DNA of 64,000 nt from Eretmocerus hayati (GCA_029851415.1 CM056742.1:55926454-55990453); one strand, 5' to 3'. Counted from the stretch's first letter, positions 1 to 10,359 are shown. Translations and numbers: made by a program. The notes: generated from the letters alone by a model not told the origin.

Positions 1-1371
1 GGAGAAATGTTTTATAGCAAGGACTACTCCATTGGAATTGGTTGGCTTGAATTTGAAACCCTCCTCTGGAGCCACCATGATTTCATGCATTGCTTCCTCT
101 ACATTTTCGTGAGGCGAGACAGAGACTCCCGCGAAGTGAGCGTTCAACTCACCTGGGGTGAAGCCGTGAAGCTCCCCCTCTTTGCTTTTGGACAAAAGGC
201 CGAGGTTACGCATTTCCTTCCAAATATTTTTTTGTTGATCAAGAGCGTCTGAAAGGTGATTCTGAATGAATGGATTTCGCTCTTTTTCGATACGCACGTC
301 AACCTCTTCACTGAGTCGAAAGAACTCATTTTGAAGCTCAGAACATTTGCGCTGGTTGCATTGATTTTGCTCCCAGCGCCTACGCGTCGCATCTCGCTTC
401 TTAATGAGTGCTTCTAGCTCGGGACCAATCCAAGGAGCATCACCTTTACGAGGGTAAATCGTTTTTTCCGGTGCTAGTTCGTCAAAAACAACCTTTAAGT
501 TCTCATTAAGACAATTAATTGCATATTCCAAGCTAGTTTCAGCATTATTGAGCGCTGTCCAGTCACAGCGAAGCAGGCGATCATTCAACTGCTCTGGAGT
601 GATGTTACGAAAATCCCTGTAAGTGAAGGAATTTTTAGGCGGAGCAGGAGTGAAGAAGTTGATGGTCACGTCAATGACCGCGTGCTTGCCAAACCTGGGC
701 AATAGTCTGTTTCGTGAGTCGGTTATGATGTCATCTTCATCTACGTACATGTGATCAATCCATTTGTGAGATACATTGGAGTTGTATTGATGACTCGCGC
801 CATGCTGCACAATCTGTAGGGACAGTTCTTCCGTCAGTGCAGTCAACGTCTTTGTGTCAGGGTGAGCCGTGTCCAGCAAGTCTGCGTTCAGATCCCCCAT
901 GATAACTTTGTGGCTAAAGTCGCTACACAGTCGGCGTAGTGAGCCGAAAAACCCATCGTCCTTCTGCATGGCGACCTTTGGGGGCCTATAAATCACACCT
1001 ACTAAAATTGATGGTGAGCTGCTCTGCTGCACGCCGCAAAACAAGTACTCAGGGATGCCGGGACACCCTGGCCCAGAAGTATTAGACGAGGCGAGCCTCT
1101 CCACTTTGAAATCATTGCGCACATACAGAGCAACCCCACCACCGTTTCTGTTGCGGTCCTGCCGCAACAGCGAATAACCTGGGATCTGAACAAGACTGTC
1201 ATCTACGAACTCATCCAGCCACGACTCAGCTACTCCAAAAAGATGGTAGGAGAGGTCGGTAGCGACGAGCAGACGCAGATGCTTAATCTTATTTGTTAAG
1301 GCATTAAGATTGATAAACCCTGTCTTTAAGGAACCGCCACTCCCTTTTGACTCTCCGGCAGCCGTATTTAG
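1..1371 (-). CDS. ORF2 N-terminal part: APE-type endonuclease and linker (partial)
   Basis: My own translation of the minus strand from 1371 down to 1 gives about 457 codons with no stop. The protein begins directly after the ORF1 stop. It shows the endonuclease start (FINLNALTNK), the catalytic Glu in FGVAESWLDE, the MGDLNAD segment and a distal GKHAVIDVTI segment that corresponds to the SDH-type motif. The rest is the linker leading to reverse transcriptase, which is beyond the edge. The endonuclease would nick target DNA for target-primed reverse transcription. No ATG codon occurs before the residues VAMQKDDG, about 135 codons in, after the first catalytic motifs, so a normal AUG start would remove the active site. 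The frame matches ORF1 exactly. Confidence 0.8.
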
Positions 1372-1374
1372 TCA
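1369..1374 (-). promoter_or_regulatory. Candidate stop-codon readthrough signal TGA CTA between ORF1 and ORF2
   Basis: ORF1 ends in TGA followed immediately by CTA, and ORF2 continues in the same frame without an AUG. UGA-CUA is a known leaky stop context in eukaryotes. The other copy with this junction has TGA CTG at 8544-8549. Confidence 0.5.
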
Positions 1375-2095
1375 GGGAGTCTTCAAAGATGCTGCCGTCG
1401 GAGCTGTACTTTGCTCTGGAACGGTAGAATTGTTCCCGGTGCTGTTCGAGGACTCACGATTAGGTCCTGGAACAGTTCGACACGCCGTTTGAATGACATG
1501 CAGCTCAGTGAACGACTCAAACGCATGCGCCCTCTCGCCATTTCTGCGCCTGACCCAGAAACGTCCACCTTTGTGCCAAACATATTTGAAGCCCAAATCC
1601 CGTGCAAGTGGCCTCAAATGAACATATTCCTTATATTTGTCACGGGCTAACATCTCATTGATGAAAATCTTTCGGTCCGGCACGTGGGTTTCCGCTTCAG
1701 GGTCGAAGAATGTGGGCTCGATATTATGAGCTCTTAAATAATTGTTGGCAATCGAGCGCTTGACTTTTATCGCCTCCCTGACTAGACGACTGCACGAGAG
1801 TTGGACTACGCAGGATGGAACAGAACGTGAGCGGATGATCGAGGCTCGGGGCAATGAATCGGGTGATCTGTAGTTACGTTTCGGACTCGTCCTTCCGGGC
1901 ACGTGCCCGGGCTGCAGAACACGAACATCAGAAATGTTCTCCCTCTCCAGCGAGGGAAGAATGGACTTGAGTACTGCGAAGGAAATATTACGTACCTCAT
2001 CCTCCGAGGCAGTAGAGTCTTTTTTCAAAGCACCAGTGATAATTAGTTGGCTGCACTCAAGACCTTCACCCCTGAGTTCAGTGCTCCGCCGCCCA
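1372..2095 (-). CDS. ORF1 C-terminal part of the same element (5' truncated)
   Basis: The C-terminal half of the nucleic-acid-binding ORF1 protein. It aligns along its length with ORF1 of the copy at 8547-10082: the LVREAIKVKRSIANNYL stretch, the HVPDRKIFINEML stretch and a KYVWHKGGRFWVRRRNGE stretch. The last two form the RRM-like C-terminal domain common in CR1/L2/Jockey ORF1 proteins. It ends in TGA (1372-1374) followed in frame by CTA AAT and ORF2. The N-terminal half, including any zinc finger, is missing. The family role is RNA binding and nucleic acid chaperoning; that role is inferred from the family, not shown here. Confidence 0.8.
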
Positions 2096-2168
2096 GCACG
2101 TGAATGGTTAGAAAAATCCGTTCGAACTTGAGGATCTGGCCCGGAGGATTGATGTGGAAGCTCAGAGA

Positions 2169-2221
2169 CGGAAACCCACGTGCCGGACCGAAAATCTTTC
2201 GGTCCGGCACGTGGGTTTCCG
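2169..2221. repeat. 25-bp perfect inverted repeat with 3-nt spacer
   Basis: Arms at 2169-2193 and 2197-2221 are exact reverse complements separated by ATC. The right arm belongs to ORF1 coding sequence (the VPDRKIF region); the left arm is its inverted copy joined to the 5' end of the neighbouring CR1 copy. This looks like a foldback or template-switch junction. Confidence 0.9.
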
Positions 2222-2700
2222 CTTCAGGGTCGAAGAATGTGGGCTCGATATTATGAGCTCTTAAATAATTGTTGGCAATCGAGCGCTTGACTTTTATCGC
2301 CTCCCTGACTAGGTTGCTGCACGAGAGTTGGATTAAGCAAGATGGGAGAGAACGTAAGTGAAAACGTGATTTAACGACGGAGGCCTGGGAAAATGAATTT
2401 GCCGTACTGTTGTTACGCGTCAGAGACGCCTTTCCAGACATATCCCCGGGATGCAGAACACGAACATCAAGAATGTTCTCCCTCTCCAGCGAGGGAAGTA
2501 TGGACTTGAGTGCTGCAAAGAAAATGTTACTTACCTCTTCCTCCGAGGCAGTAGAGTCTTTTTTCAAAGCTCCAGTACTAACAAGTTGATTGCACTCAAG
2601 ACCCAGTGCCCTGCCGCCCAGCATGAGAATGGTCAGACGAGTGCGTTTTGAATTGAGGGGCCCACACAGAGGATTGATGTGGAAACTTAGAACTTAGGAG
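2197..2700 (-). pseudogene. Duplicated ORF1 middle segment of the CR1/L2-like element
   Basis: A second copy of the ORF1 region sits just upstream of the first on the same strand. It shares a GALKKDSTAS stretch, the ILPSLERENI stretch and the LVREAIKVKRSIANNYL stretch with the copy at 1372-2095, but stops abruptly after VPDRKIF at the inverted repeat. It is open for about 190 codons in total, because the frame reads by chance through the inverted repeat into the 5' end of the first copy. It has neither a start region nor the RRM-like end and is best read as a broken fragment. The other end runs into (GA)n. Confidence 0.75.
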
Positions 2701-2709
2701 TAGAAGGAT

Positions 2710-2855
<146 letters not shown>

Positions 2856-3241
2856 TTCTTTATTTGGTACCTTGGGGTATTACCCTGTTTGGTACGTTTC
2901 GATAATACATAGAAATAATAATATAATGGTGATATTTCAGTATCAATACATAGCAGTATCAAAATATAATACAGTATGAAAATCATAAGAAAAAATTATA
3001 ATGTGGAGTATAAGTATAGCGTGCGCTATACTTCTCATGAGACAATGAGTGAAAAGATTTTACACGTATGCGTCTGATGTTAAAATGAGTTTGATTTGAG
3101 TGGAATAAATTTGAATTCAGATTGACGAATTCTAGATAACGGTGAGGAGTGTACTCTCTCTCAAATAATTAGAAAAACATTGCTCAATATTACAAGCGAG
3201 GCAGACCTGATAGTTTGAGATACAGATCTATTCGCAATCGA

Positions 3242-3700
3242 CTAAGGTTTCAAAAGTTCTAAATCCTTTTCAGAGTTTATCGGAATCAAAGCAGACTCCC
3301 GTGTTTTTCGCACAAAGATCACAAGATTTTTCACCACAGGCCTCTCATAGTTTAAATTCCTAGATATGTTATGAGTTTTTTTGAAAAGTCGATATACTTT
3401 GGGAGGCCACAAACTTTTACAAAAAACCTGCGATGTTCCATTGACATTGAAGATGTGTTGGATCGATTTGTCTTTGAGTTTAGAACATCGGAAAATGAAT
3501 TCATCTCGTACAGTCGGTGATAGAAACTTCACCACCATAGAAAATAGTTGAGAATCGGGAGACGTGATAACAGAGCTAGAGGAACTTTGAGTATCCGTTC
3601 GATCAGTTGGGACGTTACGAGTATTACTCATATCAGGGCCAGTCCAAACGCGCATGTCGACGATAAAATTGAGTAAGCGAGGCACTTCAAGAGTATTAAT
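3242..3700 (-). pseudogene. ORF1 C-terminal part of the half-LINE (RRM-like plus basic end)
   Basis: About 150 codons continuing the protein encoded at 3795-4448 in a different frame. It contains LSPTVRDEFIFRCSKLKDK and a basic stretch KVYRLFKKTHNISRNLNYER, as in the C-terminal nucleic-acid-binding part of CR1/L2 ORF1 proteins. It ends ...EKDLELLKP before a stop at 3242. Downstream is only 3' UTR. Confidence 0.55.
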
Positions 3701-3794
3701 TAAAGAGACTATTCACAATATTTACATTTGGTACATCTGGTTGTTTAGGAAGGCCGGTAATGAGAACTTCTGCTTTATCGACGAGGATGCTCTT

Positions 3795-4448
3795 CTAGAC
3801 TACCTGTCCAAGATCGTGGCGGACATCAACAAGCTGATTTTCGACTCTACCTATGCGCTCAGAAATTTTCACATCAAGTCTTTCAATGCTTGAATTGACC
3901 TCTGTCATCCGCTCATCAAATTTTTCCAAAAACATTGAAAAATACTTGGGCGGGACAGAATCATCGTGTGATTCTCCATTACTACCCATTGCGACTGGCG
4001 AATGTTGTAAATCACAAATAGGTGCAAGCGGAGAGACACGTTGAGAGCACAGCTGTTTTGCTTCTCGAGCGACCGAGGGAGAGGGAGGAGAAGCTAGGCG
4101 TTTAGGAGTAGGGGTAGTTGTGGCAGGAGGTGGGTGATAACGGGGCGGGGAGGGGAGCAAAACACTACTGCTGTGTGTTCGACGACGCGGCGTTGAAAAA
4201 TCTTGAGATGTCTTTGAGAGAAGCGATGATTTTGACCCTGATAGATTTGTCTGAGTTCTGGTGCCCGTTGAGCACGAAGGGCAAATATATGACAAGCTCA
4301 AGCAAGATGTTGATGGAATGCAGGTTGAATGGAACAGGTTAGCACAGCCGAAACACTGTAACGACCGATCACCACGTTTCACCGGCTGGAAGCATGTCCC
4401 ACACACGTTTTTAGACACGACACTGGTTTTCTGCATCACCAAAGTCAC
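3795..4448 (-). pseudogene. ORF1 N-terminal part: PHD-like zinc finger and coiled coil (frameshifted)
   Basis: About 217 codons. Residues 15-60 carry a PHD-like Cys/His array (CGTCFQP, LQCFGC, FHSTC, YICPSC). A long Ser/Pro/Thr-rich linker follows, then a heptad-like region around FLEKFDERMTEVNSSIERL suitable for coiled-coil trimerisation. This order is the classic ORF1 layout of CR1/L2 elements. A continuation in another frame (AEVLITGLPKQPDVPNVNIV, about 3715-3785) and the C-terminal part at 3242-3685 show that at least one frameshift or stop separates the halves. The element is therefore inactive as it stands, unless the breaks are assembly errors. Confidence 0.65.
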
Positions 4449-4480
4449 CGCATGTGTGAATTATGTTGTGGCTTGAAGCA

Positions 4481-4836
4481 GACGACTTTTAAGCAGACAG
4501 CGATTCGGCGTCGGGCATGAGCAGGAAGCCGAAGAGTGCGCTCGGGTCAAAGCTTCTGGCAACTGGCAGGAGAGAGCGCTGGCGTATAGCTGTGCCGTGG
4601 ACTACTTCGTAGAGGTTCCCACATGTGCTGATCATAACCTCTAATCGACGTTGCAGATATTTCAGCCCCCTGGCCAAAATTTTGAGCCTGCCGTGATGAG
4701 CTCAATATCGCAAAAGGCCACAAGGAGTCTGAAATACCTGAAAGTGCAGCCACTCCTCCTCGGAGTGCAAGATTTGGTCAGAAATGTTAATGTAATTCTG
4801 GAGCAGTCAACTGAGCGTCTGAACAGGGGACTTACC
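4481..4836. other. Short unassigned segment between two retroelements
   Basis: Frames are open on both strands for 60-85 codons and one runs into the GA repeat, but none resembles a known protein. It could be the 5' UTR of the half-LINE or a fragment of another element. Confidence 0.3.
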
Positions 4837-4843
4837 AGAGAGA

Positions 4844-4909
<66 letters not shown>

Positions 4910-4919
4910 TAGATAGATA
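4837..4919. repeat. (GA)n passing into (GATA)n at the 3' end of the full-length CR1 copy
   Basis: About 68 bp of GA repeats followed by GATA units. The GATA units are the microsatellite-type 3' tail of the minus-strand element that follows; the GA run is the surrounding target. Confidence 0.9.
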
Positions 4920-5279
4920 ACCTTTATTCGCCCGAGGGCAAAATTGAAAAATACAGTGGCATATGTCACATATGTTACACCTACATAATAAATATATAAA
5001 AAGTATAAATGATTGTCTTTTTGGTCAAGGAATATTAGGATTATCACAGAAAGTGACTAGTCATTTTAAGGCATCGAGAGATGCATAAAAGTCAGGAAGA
5101 GAATGATAAAATACATTTCCATATATATATATATATATCAGTATTCACAAGAACGATCGAGGAGAGAGGACATTCTCACGTAGAAAGGCATATAAAGGCT
5201 TGGTCCAGCAGAAATATCACAGGAATTACAATTCAGTGGCGAAGTAGCCACGTATAACTCTTTGAAAGAAAAAAAAAAG

Positions 5280-5316
<37 letters not shown>

Positions 5317-5352
5317 AAACGCCGGTTGAAAAGAGCCCAAGCCTATCACAGT
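4920..5352 (-). other. 3' UTR of the full-length CR1/L2-like element
   Basis: Non-coding. It carries AATAAA on the minus strand near 4920-4926, a small (AT)n run at 5120-5138 and an A-rich run at 5271-5314. Apart from the A-run it is nearly the same as 51392-51776 in the second copy. Confidence 0.85.
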
Positions 5353-8300
5353 TTAGAGATTAAAATAATGCCTCCTCTCCACATCAATCCTCTGAGAAGA
5401 CTGAGTCAGAAGGAAATCTTTTAAGGCCTCTTTGAATACTGATATTTTCCGCAGCTGCCGAAAGCCCGGAGGGAGAAAGTTCCACAGATGAGCACATTGA
5501 GCCTGGAATGATCTTCTTCCGTACTCAAGTCTCATATTGGGAACCTTGAGTACCCGCTCTTCTGCGTCACCACGTGCGGGGCGTTCAGATTGGTACCTGG
5601 TAAACATCGCAGCTAGGTAGCCAGGTTCTCCAAGATGCATGATCTTATGCATTAAAAGTGCTGCGAAGTACATTCTCCGCGAATCAGTACGTAACCAACC
5701 CAAACGCTCCCTGAACGGGGTGATGTGCTCGTCTCTCCTAAGATCAAAAATGTACCTCACACATGAATTGCTCAGTCGCTGTATCCGTTGCCGCTGTTCG
5801 TCCGTGGCGTCGAGGTACACGACTGTGCAATAATCTAAATGCGGTTGAACTAATGACTCGACTAGGCGAATTCGGAGAGGTCTGGTGATACACGCCCTAA
5901 AAAACCGCAATCCGTATAGGGCTCTATTCACTTTCTTAGTTACTTGGTCGATGTGCGGTTTCCACGTCAGTTCACTGTCAAGTGTAACACCAAGACTCAC
6001 GACCGTGTCGCTGAACGGAATGAACTTTTCTTCCTCTATCTCAACTCCTGGCAAGTCCATTCTCTTCAGGTCTTTGATATTCCTCTCAGAGCTGAAGAAG
6101 ATTGCCTTGGTCTTGCCAGCGTTGAGACGCAGGCCGGAACTTCTGGCCCATTCAGCAATTAGTCGTCCTACTTCCCCTAGCCGAGTGATGCCTTCCTTGA
6201 TCTTAGTTTTCTCGACTTGGAGATGAATTTGAAGATCATCCGCATAGAATAGATGATATACCGACTTTCCATCTAGCAAACCAGGTAAGTCATTAACATA
6301 TAAGCTGAAGAGTAAAGGCCCGAGAACGGATCCCTGTGGAACACCCAGATTGGTTTCGAGCCAATCAGAACTACCGGATTTTGAAGTGACTATTTGGGTG
6401 CGGCCTTGTAAGTATGATTTTATCCACAGGAGTGCCGACCTTGAGAATCCAAGGTTTCGGAGCTTCCTCAACAGCTTTGACGGTGTTATTGTGTCGAAGG
6501 CTTTGCTAAAGTCGAATAGTAGGAGTAAGGTGATCTTCTTCCTATCAATGCCTACTCTGATGTCATCCGTCAACTTTAGCAAGGCTGTCTGGGTGCTGTG
6601 GTGTTGCCTAAAACCAGTCTGGAAGCGATCAAGAAGTTTCTCTAATTTCAAATACTCCGTGATTTGGTCATGTGCAATTTTTTCCAAAACCTTGGAAAGG
6701 AAGCACAGCAGCGCTATGGGACGGAAGTCCGAGACCGTTGATGGAGCTACAGTCTTTTTCAATGCAATCAGCTGCGCTTGCTTCCAAGTCTCAGGGAAAA
6801 CGCTATGAGCGAAAGAGGAATTGAAAATATGTACAATAAGATCACCAACTGCCGGAAGAGCCTTCGCGATCACGCTCTGGGGGATCCCATCCACCCCACG
6901 GGCCTGCGAGGAGAAATGTTTAATAGCAAGGACTACATTGTTGAAATTTGTGGGCTTAAATTTAAACCCCTCCTCCGGTGCAGAGTTAATATCGTCCATT
7001 GCTTCATTGATATTTTCGTGAGGCGAAACGGAAACCCCCGCAAAGTGAGCGTTCAGCTCATCCGGTGTGAAACCGTGGAGTTCTTCCTCTTTGCTCTTGG
7101 GCAAGAGGCCGAGATTGCGCATCTCCTTCCAGATGTTCTTGTTCTGATCAAGAGCGTCTGAAAGATGGTTTTGAAGGGAGGAATTACGCTCTTGCTCAAT
7201 GCGCAGATCGACCTCTTCGCTAAGCCGAAAGTATTCATTTTGAAGCTCAGGACACTTGCGCTGGTTGCGTTGCATGCGCTCCCAGCGCCTGCGCGTCGCG
7301 TTTCGCTTATTCATGAGCACCCTCAACTCAGGACCAATCCAAGGAGCATCATTTTTACGCGGGTTTATAGTTTTTTCCGGTGCTAGTTCATCTAAAACAA
7401 TTTTTAAATTTTCATTCAAGCAGTGAATTGCGTCTTCCAAACTGGTTTCGACATTTTCAAGAGCTGTCCAGTCACAGCGAAGCAGACGGTCATTCAATAT
7501 CTCCGGGGTGATGTTACGAAAATCCCTATACTTGAAGGAATTTTTTGGCGGAGTAGGGGTAAAGACGTTGATGGTGACGTCAATGACCGAGTGCCCCCCG
7601 AAACTGGGCAGGTGTCTGTTCTGAAAGTCAGTTATGGTGTCGTTGTCATCTACATAAATGTGATCAATCCATGTATGAGATACATTGGGGTTGTGCTGAT
7701 GAGTCGGGCCATGCTGCACTATCTGTAAGGCGAGTTCTTCTGTCAGTGCAGTCAATGTCTTGGTGTCGGGATGAGCAGTATCCAACAAGTCAGCGTTCAG
7801 ATCACCCATAATGATTTTGTGACTGTAATCTCCACACAGCCGGCGTAACGAGCCAAACAGCCCATCATCCTTCTGCATGGCGATTTTTGGGGGTCTATAG
7901 GGTGATGACAGATAAAGCGCTACGCTACGATTTTGCGCCACGCCACGACGCGCTATCGCACGCCACGACCCAAAAATTCATTCCAGCGAACCCGACCATC
8001 GATGGACTGGATTTTCTGTTACAGTATCAGTCGTTGATTACGAGAATGAATCAAATCCATCAATGGTCGAGTGTGCTGGAATGAATTTTTGGGTCGTGGC
8101 GCGCGATAGCGCGTCGTGGCGTGGCGCAAAATCGTAGCGTAGCGCTTTATCTGTCATCACCCATAGATTACCGCGACTAGTATTGGGGATGAGCCGCCTT
8201 GTTGTACGCTACAGAAAAGAAATTCAGGCACGCCAGGTTTCCCCGGCCCAGAAGTATTTGACGAAACTAACTTCTCAATTTTGAAGTCATTGCGCACATA

Positions 8301-8546
8301 CAAGGCAACTCCTCCACCCTCTCTGTTGCGATCTTGTCGCAACAACGAAAAACCTGGAATCTGAACGAGACTGTCATCCACATACTCATCTAGCTTCGAC
8401 TCGGCCACCCCAAATAGATGATAGGAGGGATCGTTAGCGACGAGCAAGCGTAGATGCTCAATCTTATCTGTCAGGGAGTTAAGGTTGATAAATCCCGCTT
8501 TTAAGAAACCTCCACCCCCTCGTCGCTCCTCAGCAGCTATATTCAG
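5353..8546 (-). pseudogene. ORF2: APE endonuclease and reverse transcriptase, split by a MITE
   Basis: The coding sequence runs from 8546 to 8166, is broken by the MITE at 7900-8162, and resumes at 7899 to a stop at 5353 (848 codons). The insertion plus its 3-bp duplication adds 266 bp and shifts the frame; without it the two parts are in register. Endonuclease motifs are FGVAESKLDE, MGDLNAD, DHIYVDD and GHSVIDV. The reverse transcriptase shows FQTGFRQHHST, LLFDFSKAFD, GVPQGSVLGP and the catalytic FYADD about 555 residues into the 5' part of the continuous stretch. A C-terminal thumb and linker with conserved Cys/His follow. It would prime reverse transcription at a nicked target. No AUG precedes the endonuclease active site, and the frame is that of ORF1. 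Confidence 0.9.
7900..8162. mobile_element. 263-bp foldback MITE with 3-bp ATA target duplication (Harbinger-like)
   Basis: The element starts GGGTGATGACAG and ends with its exact inverse. The arms pair for about 95 bp with few mismatches and continue more loosely, so nearly the whole element is one hairpin. ATA at 7897-7899 and 8163-8165 flank it, and the empty site is seen in the second CR1 copy near 54320 (GGTCTATAGATTACC). A 3-bp duplication and a G-rich terminus suggest PIF/Harbinger, but no transposase is present. The CpG-rich arms contrast with the surrounding DNA. Confidence 0.9.
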
Positions 8547-8549
8547 TCA
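8544..8549 (-). promoter_or_regulatory. Candidate stop-codon readthrough signal TGA CTG between ORF1 and ORF2
   Basis: The only interruption between ORF1 and ORF2 is TGA, followed by CTG; 34 further codons without an AUG lead into the endonuclease. The related copy has TGA CTA at the same place. Confidence 0.45.
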
Positions 8550-10082
8550 AGGAGTTCTCACTGGATCTGCTGCCGAAATACCACTCTGCTCCGGAGAGGA
8601 GGTGCATCCCTGGGTGTTGTTTGAGGACGCACTAGTGGGTTTTCGAACACTTCGACAGGCCGTTTGAATGACCTGCAGATCCGCGAGAGATTCAAACGTA
8701 TGTGCTCGCTCACCATTTTTTCGCCTAACCCAGAAACGTCCGCCGCTGTGCCAGACGTATTTCAAGCCCAACCCACGTGCGACGGACCTCAAGCGTATAT
8801 ATTCTTTGTATTTTTCACGGGGGAGCATTTCGTTTACGTAGATCTTACGATCTGGCACATGAGCTTTGGTATCGGGGTCAAGCAAATCCGGCTGGATGTT
8901 ATTCGCCGTGAAATAATTATGGGTGATTGAGCGTTTGGCTTGAACCACCTCCTTAACTAAACGACTGCTGGAGAGTTGGACCACGCATGATGGAGGTGTG
9001 CGTGAATCGGCAGCAGAGGGATTTGAAGATGAATCGGATTTACTATTCGGTGTCCCCCCAGACACACGCGCTGGTGGCAGAACAGAAACATCAGCAATGT
9101 CTTCTCTCTCCAGACGTGGAAAGATGGTCTTGAGCACTGCGAACGAGATATTACGTATCACTGTCGGCGAGGCCACAGAGTCTTTCGTTAAAGCACCATT
9201 AATTATCAGTTTACAGGGCTCAAGACCATCACTGATAGGTCCCTGCCCCCGCCTCCCACCCTGTGGTTGGGGGGATATTCCTATTGTGGGTGGAATTATG
9301 GAACGAGAGAATTGATGTGTCGATTCGGCATTACTATTCTCATCAATAATAGTTCTATTGTTTTGCAGACTACTCTGGCTACCTGTTAATAAATCGGTCA
9401 GGCTGGAAATCTGGCCTTTCATAGTAGAATTTTGCTCCAGAAGAAGCTGACGATCTGAGCAAAGCTCCTCCAGCCTGGAGTTCTGCCTCTCAATAAGGTG
9501 CTCGAGAGATGACATGCGTGCCAAGAGTCGGTCATCCACCTCGTTCACTGCTGGGGTGGGAGGTGGAGACATAAAGGCATTACCCTGTCGGCTCACGAGA
9601 GTTCTTATCTCGTCGAGCTGATTCTGGAGCATTTCGTACTGACGGTAAAAAAGGTCCAGAGTAGTCTGCGCTATCAGCACCCACTTGGTGTCAGAAGAAG
9701 TTGACTGCATCGATGTTGATGACGTCGTTCCTGCTGCTGAGTTGGTGATGTTGCTCTGCAACGTCTCAGTTCTTTGCTCTAGCGGTGGCGAGAGCGATGA
9801 CTGAGAGGCAGAGTTGGTCCGCATATCATCCTGCCCATTTTGAGTGTTCGCGGGCTCTAGTGTGCTCGACTGGCGAGTGAGGACGCTGCGAGACTCATTC
9901 GAAGCAGCAGTCGGCAGTCTATGCCCCGCAAGCGTGAGCTGTGGGCTCTCAGGTGGAAGGGAGCCACTGTTGGTGGGGAGCTTTGCGCTGCGGCCGGTGG
10001 TGGTGGTCAGCGATGCGGGGGGAGACTTCACTGACGACTTGCGTGAGCTTAACTGTGTGTGTGCGGCAAGCTGACTACTCAC
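8547..10082 (-). CDS. ORF1 of the full-length CR1/L2-like element
   Basis: About 510 codons open on the minus strand. The N-terminal third is rich in Ser, Thr, Pro and Gln. A helical region around LLARMSSLEHLIERQNSRLE looks like a coiled coil, and the C-terminal RRM-like domain contains HVPDRKIYVNEMLPREKYK and KYVWHSGGRFWVRR. No ATG lies at the upstream end (the first open codon is GTG), which suggests that translation enters from the zinc-finger segment at 10222-10359 by splicing or that a frameshift lies between. It stops at TGA (8547-8549), directly followed in frame by CTG AAT and ORF2. Its role is RNA binding in the retrotransposition particle, known from the family. Confidence 0.85.
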   Translation of the reverse strand: MSSQLAAHTQLSSRKSSVKSPPASLTTTTGRSAKLPTNSGSLPPESPQLTLAGHRLPTAASNESRSVLTRQSSTLEPANTQNGQDDMRTNSASQSSLSPPLEQRTETLQSNITNSAAGTTSSTSMQSTSSDTKWVLIAQTTLDLFYRQYEMLQNQLDEIRTLVSRQGNAFMSPPPTPAVNEVDDRLLARMSSLEHLIERQNSRLEELCSDRQLLLEQNSTMKGQISSLTDLLTGSQSSLQNNRTIIDENSNAESTHQFSRSIIPPTIGISPQPQGGRRGQGPISDGLEPCKLIINGALTKDSVASPTVIRNISFAVLKTIFPRLEREDIADVSVLPPARVSGGTPNSKSDSSSNPSAADSRTPPSCVVQLSSSRLVKEVVQAKRSITHNYFTANNIQPDLLDPDTKAHVPDRKIYVNEMLPREKYKEYIRLRSVARGLGLKYVWHSGGRFWVRRKNGERAHTFESLADLQVIQTACRSVRKPTSASSNNTQGCTSSPEQSGISAADPVRTP

Positions 10083-10221
10083 ACGACTTCGTGAGCTTGC
10101 ATCTTCCTTCTCTCTCTCTCTGGATGGCTGAATGCTCGAGCGGGTGGTCAGAGTCGTCTGCTTGGACGCACTCGAGGATGAAAATCATCCTCGTGTAAAA
10201 TACACTCGGAGTTCCGCTTAC

Positions 10222-10359
10222 CTGCAGGCACCGCTCGCATGTCACTGCACCTCGTGATGTCTTCGAGCATTTGACATGAGCTGATTTTCTACAGGTGCCG
10301 CATTCTCTGCTACCTGATCTTAAAACGCCATTGCAGACGCAGCAGGTGTTATCGCTCAT
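10222..10359 (-). CDS. Zinc-finger N-terminus of ORF1 ending at a consensus 5' splice site
   Basis: ATG at 10359 opens 46 codons with a compact Cys/His array: CCVCNG, CGTCRKS, AHVKC, CERC. This PHD-like finger is where CR1/L2 ORF1 proteins normally start. The last codon (Gln) is followed directly by GTAAGC (10221-10216), a strong 5' splice site in phase 0. In-frame phase-0 acceptors (CAG) occur before 10070 and 10052 at the start of the main ORF1 frame, so removing 151 or 169 nt would join finger and ORF1. The tract before the acceptors is not pyrimidine-rich, so a simple frameshift remains possible. Confidence 0.5.

Larger units (their letters stand above)
1..2168 (-). mobile_element. CR1/L2-like non-LTR retrotransposon, 5' part (runs off the window edge)
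   Basis: Reading the minus strand downwards, this copy holds the C-terminal part of ORF1, a single TGA stop and the N-terminal part of ORF2, which stays open to the window edge. It is a diverged relative of the full-length copy at 4919-10652, with the same order of domains. Its upstream (5') end is lost at 2168, where sequence matching the element gives way to a 25-bp inverted copy of ORF1 sequence. The 3' part lies outside the window. Confidence 0.9.
2856..4480 (-). mobile_element. ORF1-only non-LTR element ('half-LINE', HAL1-like organisation)
   Basis: On the minus strand a PHD-finger/coiled-coil ORF1 is followed by about 400 bp of 3' UTR. This ends with AATAAA and (TAATC)n at about 2855-2870, the microsatellite-type tail typical of CR1/L2 elements. 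No endonuclease or reverse transcriptase lies between ORF1 and the tail. The 5' boundary is uncertain, near 4480. It could be a non-autonomous ORF1-only element, or a deletion product of a full element. Confidence 0.55.

Noticed and set aside
7887..8084. 65-codon plus-strand ORF across the MITE
   Set aside because: It reads through the hairpin arms and CR1 antisense; no domain.
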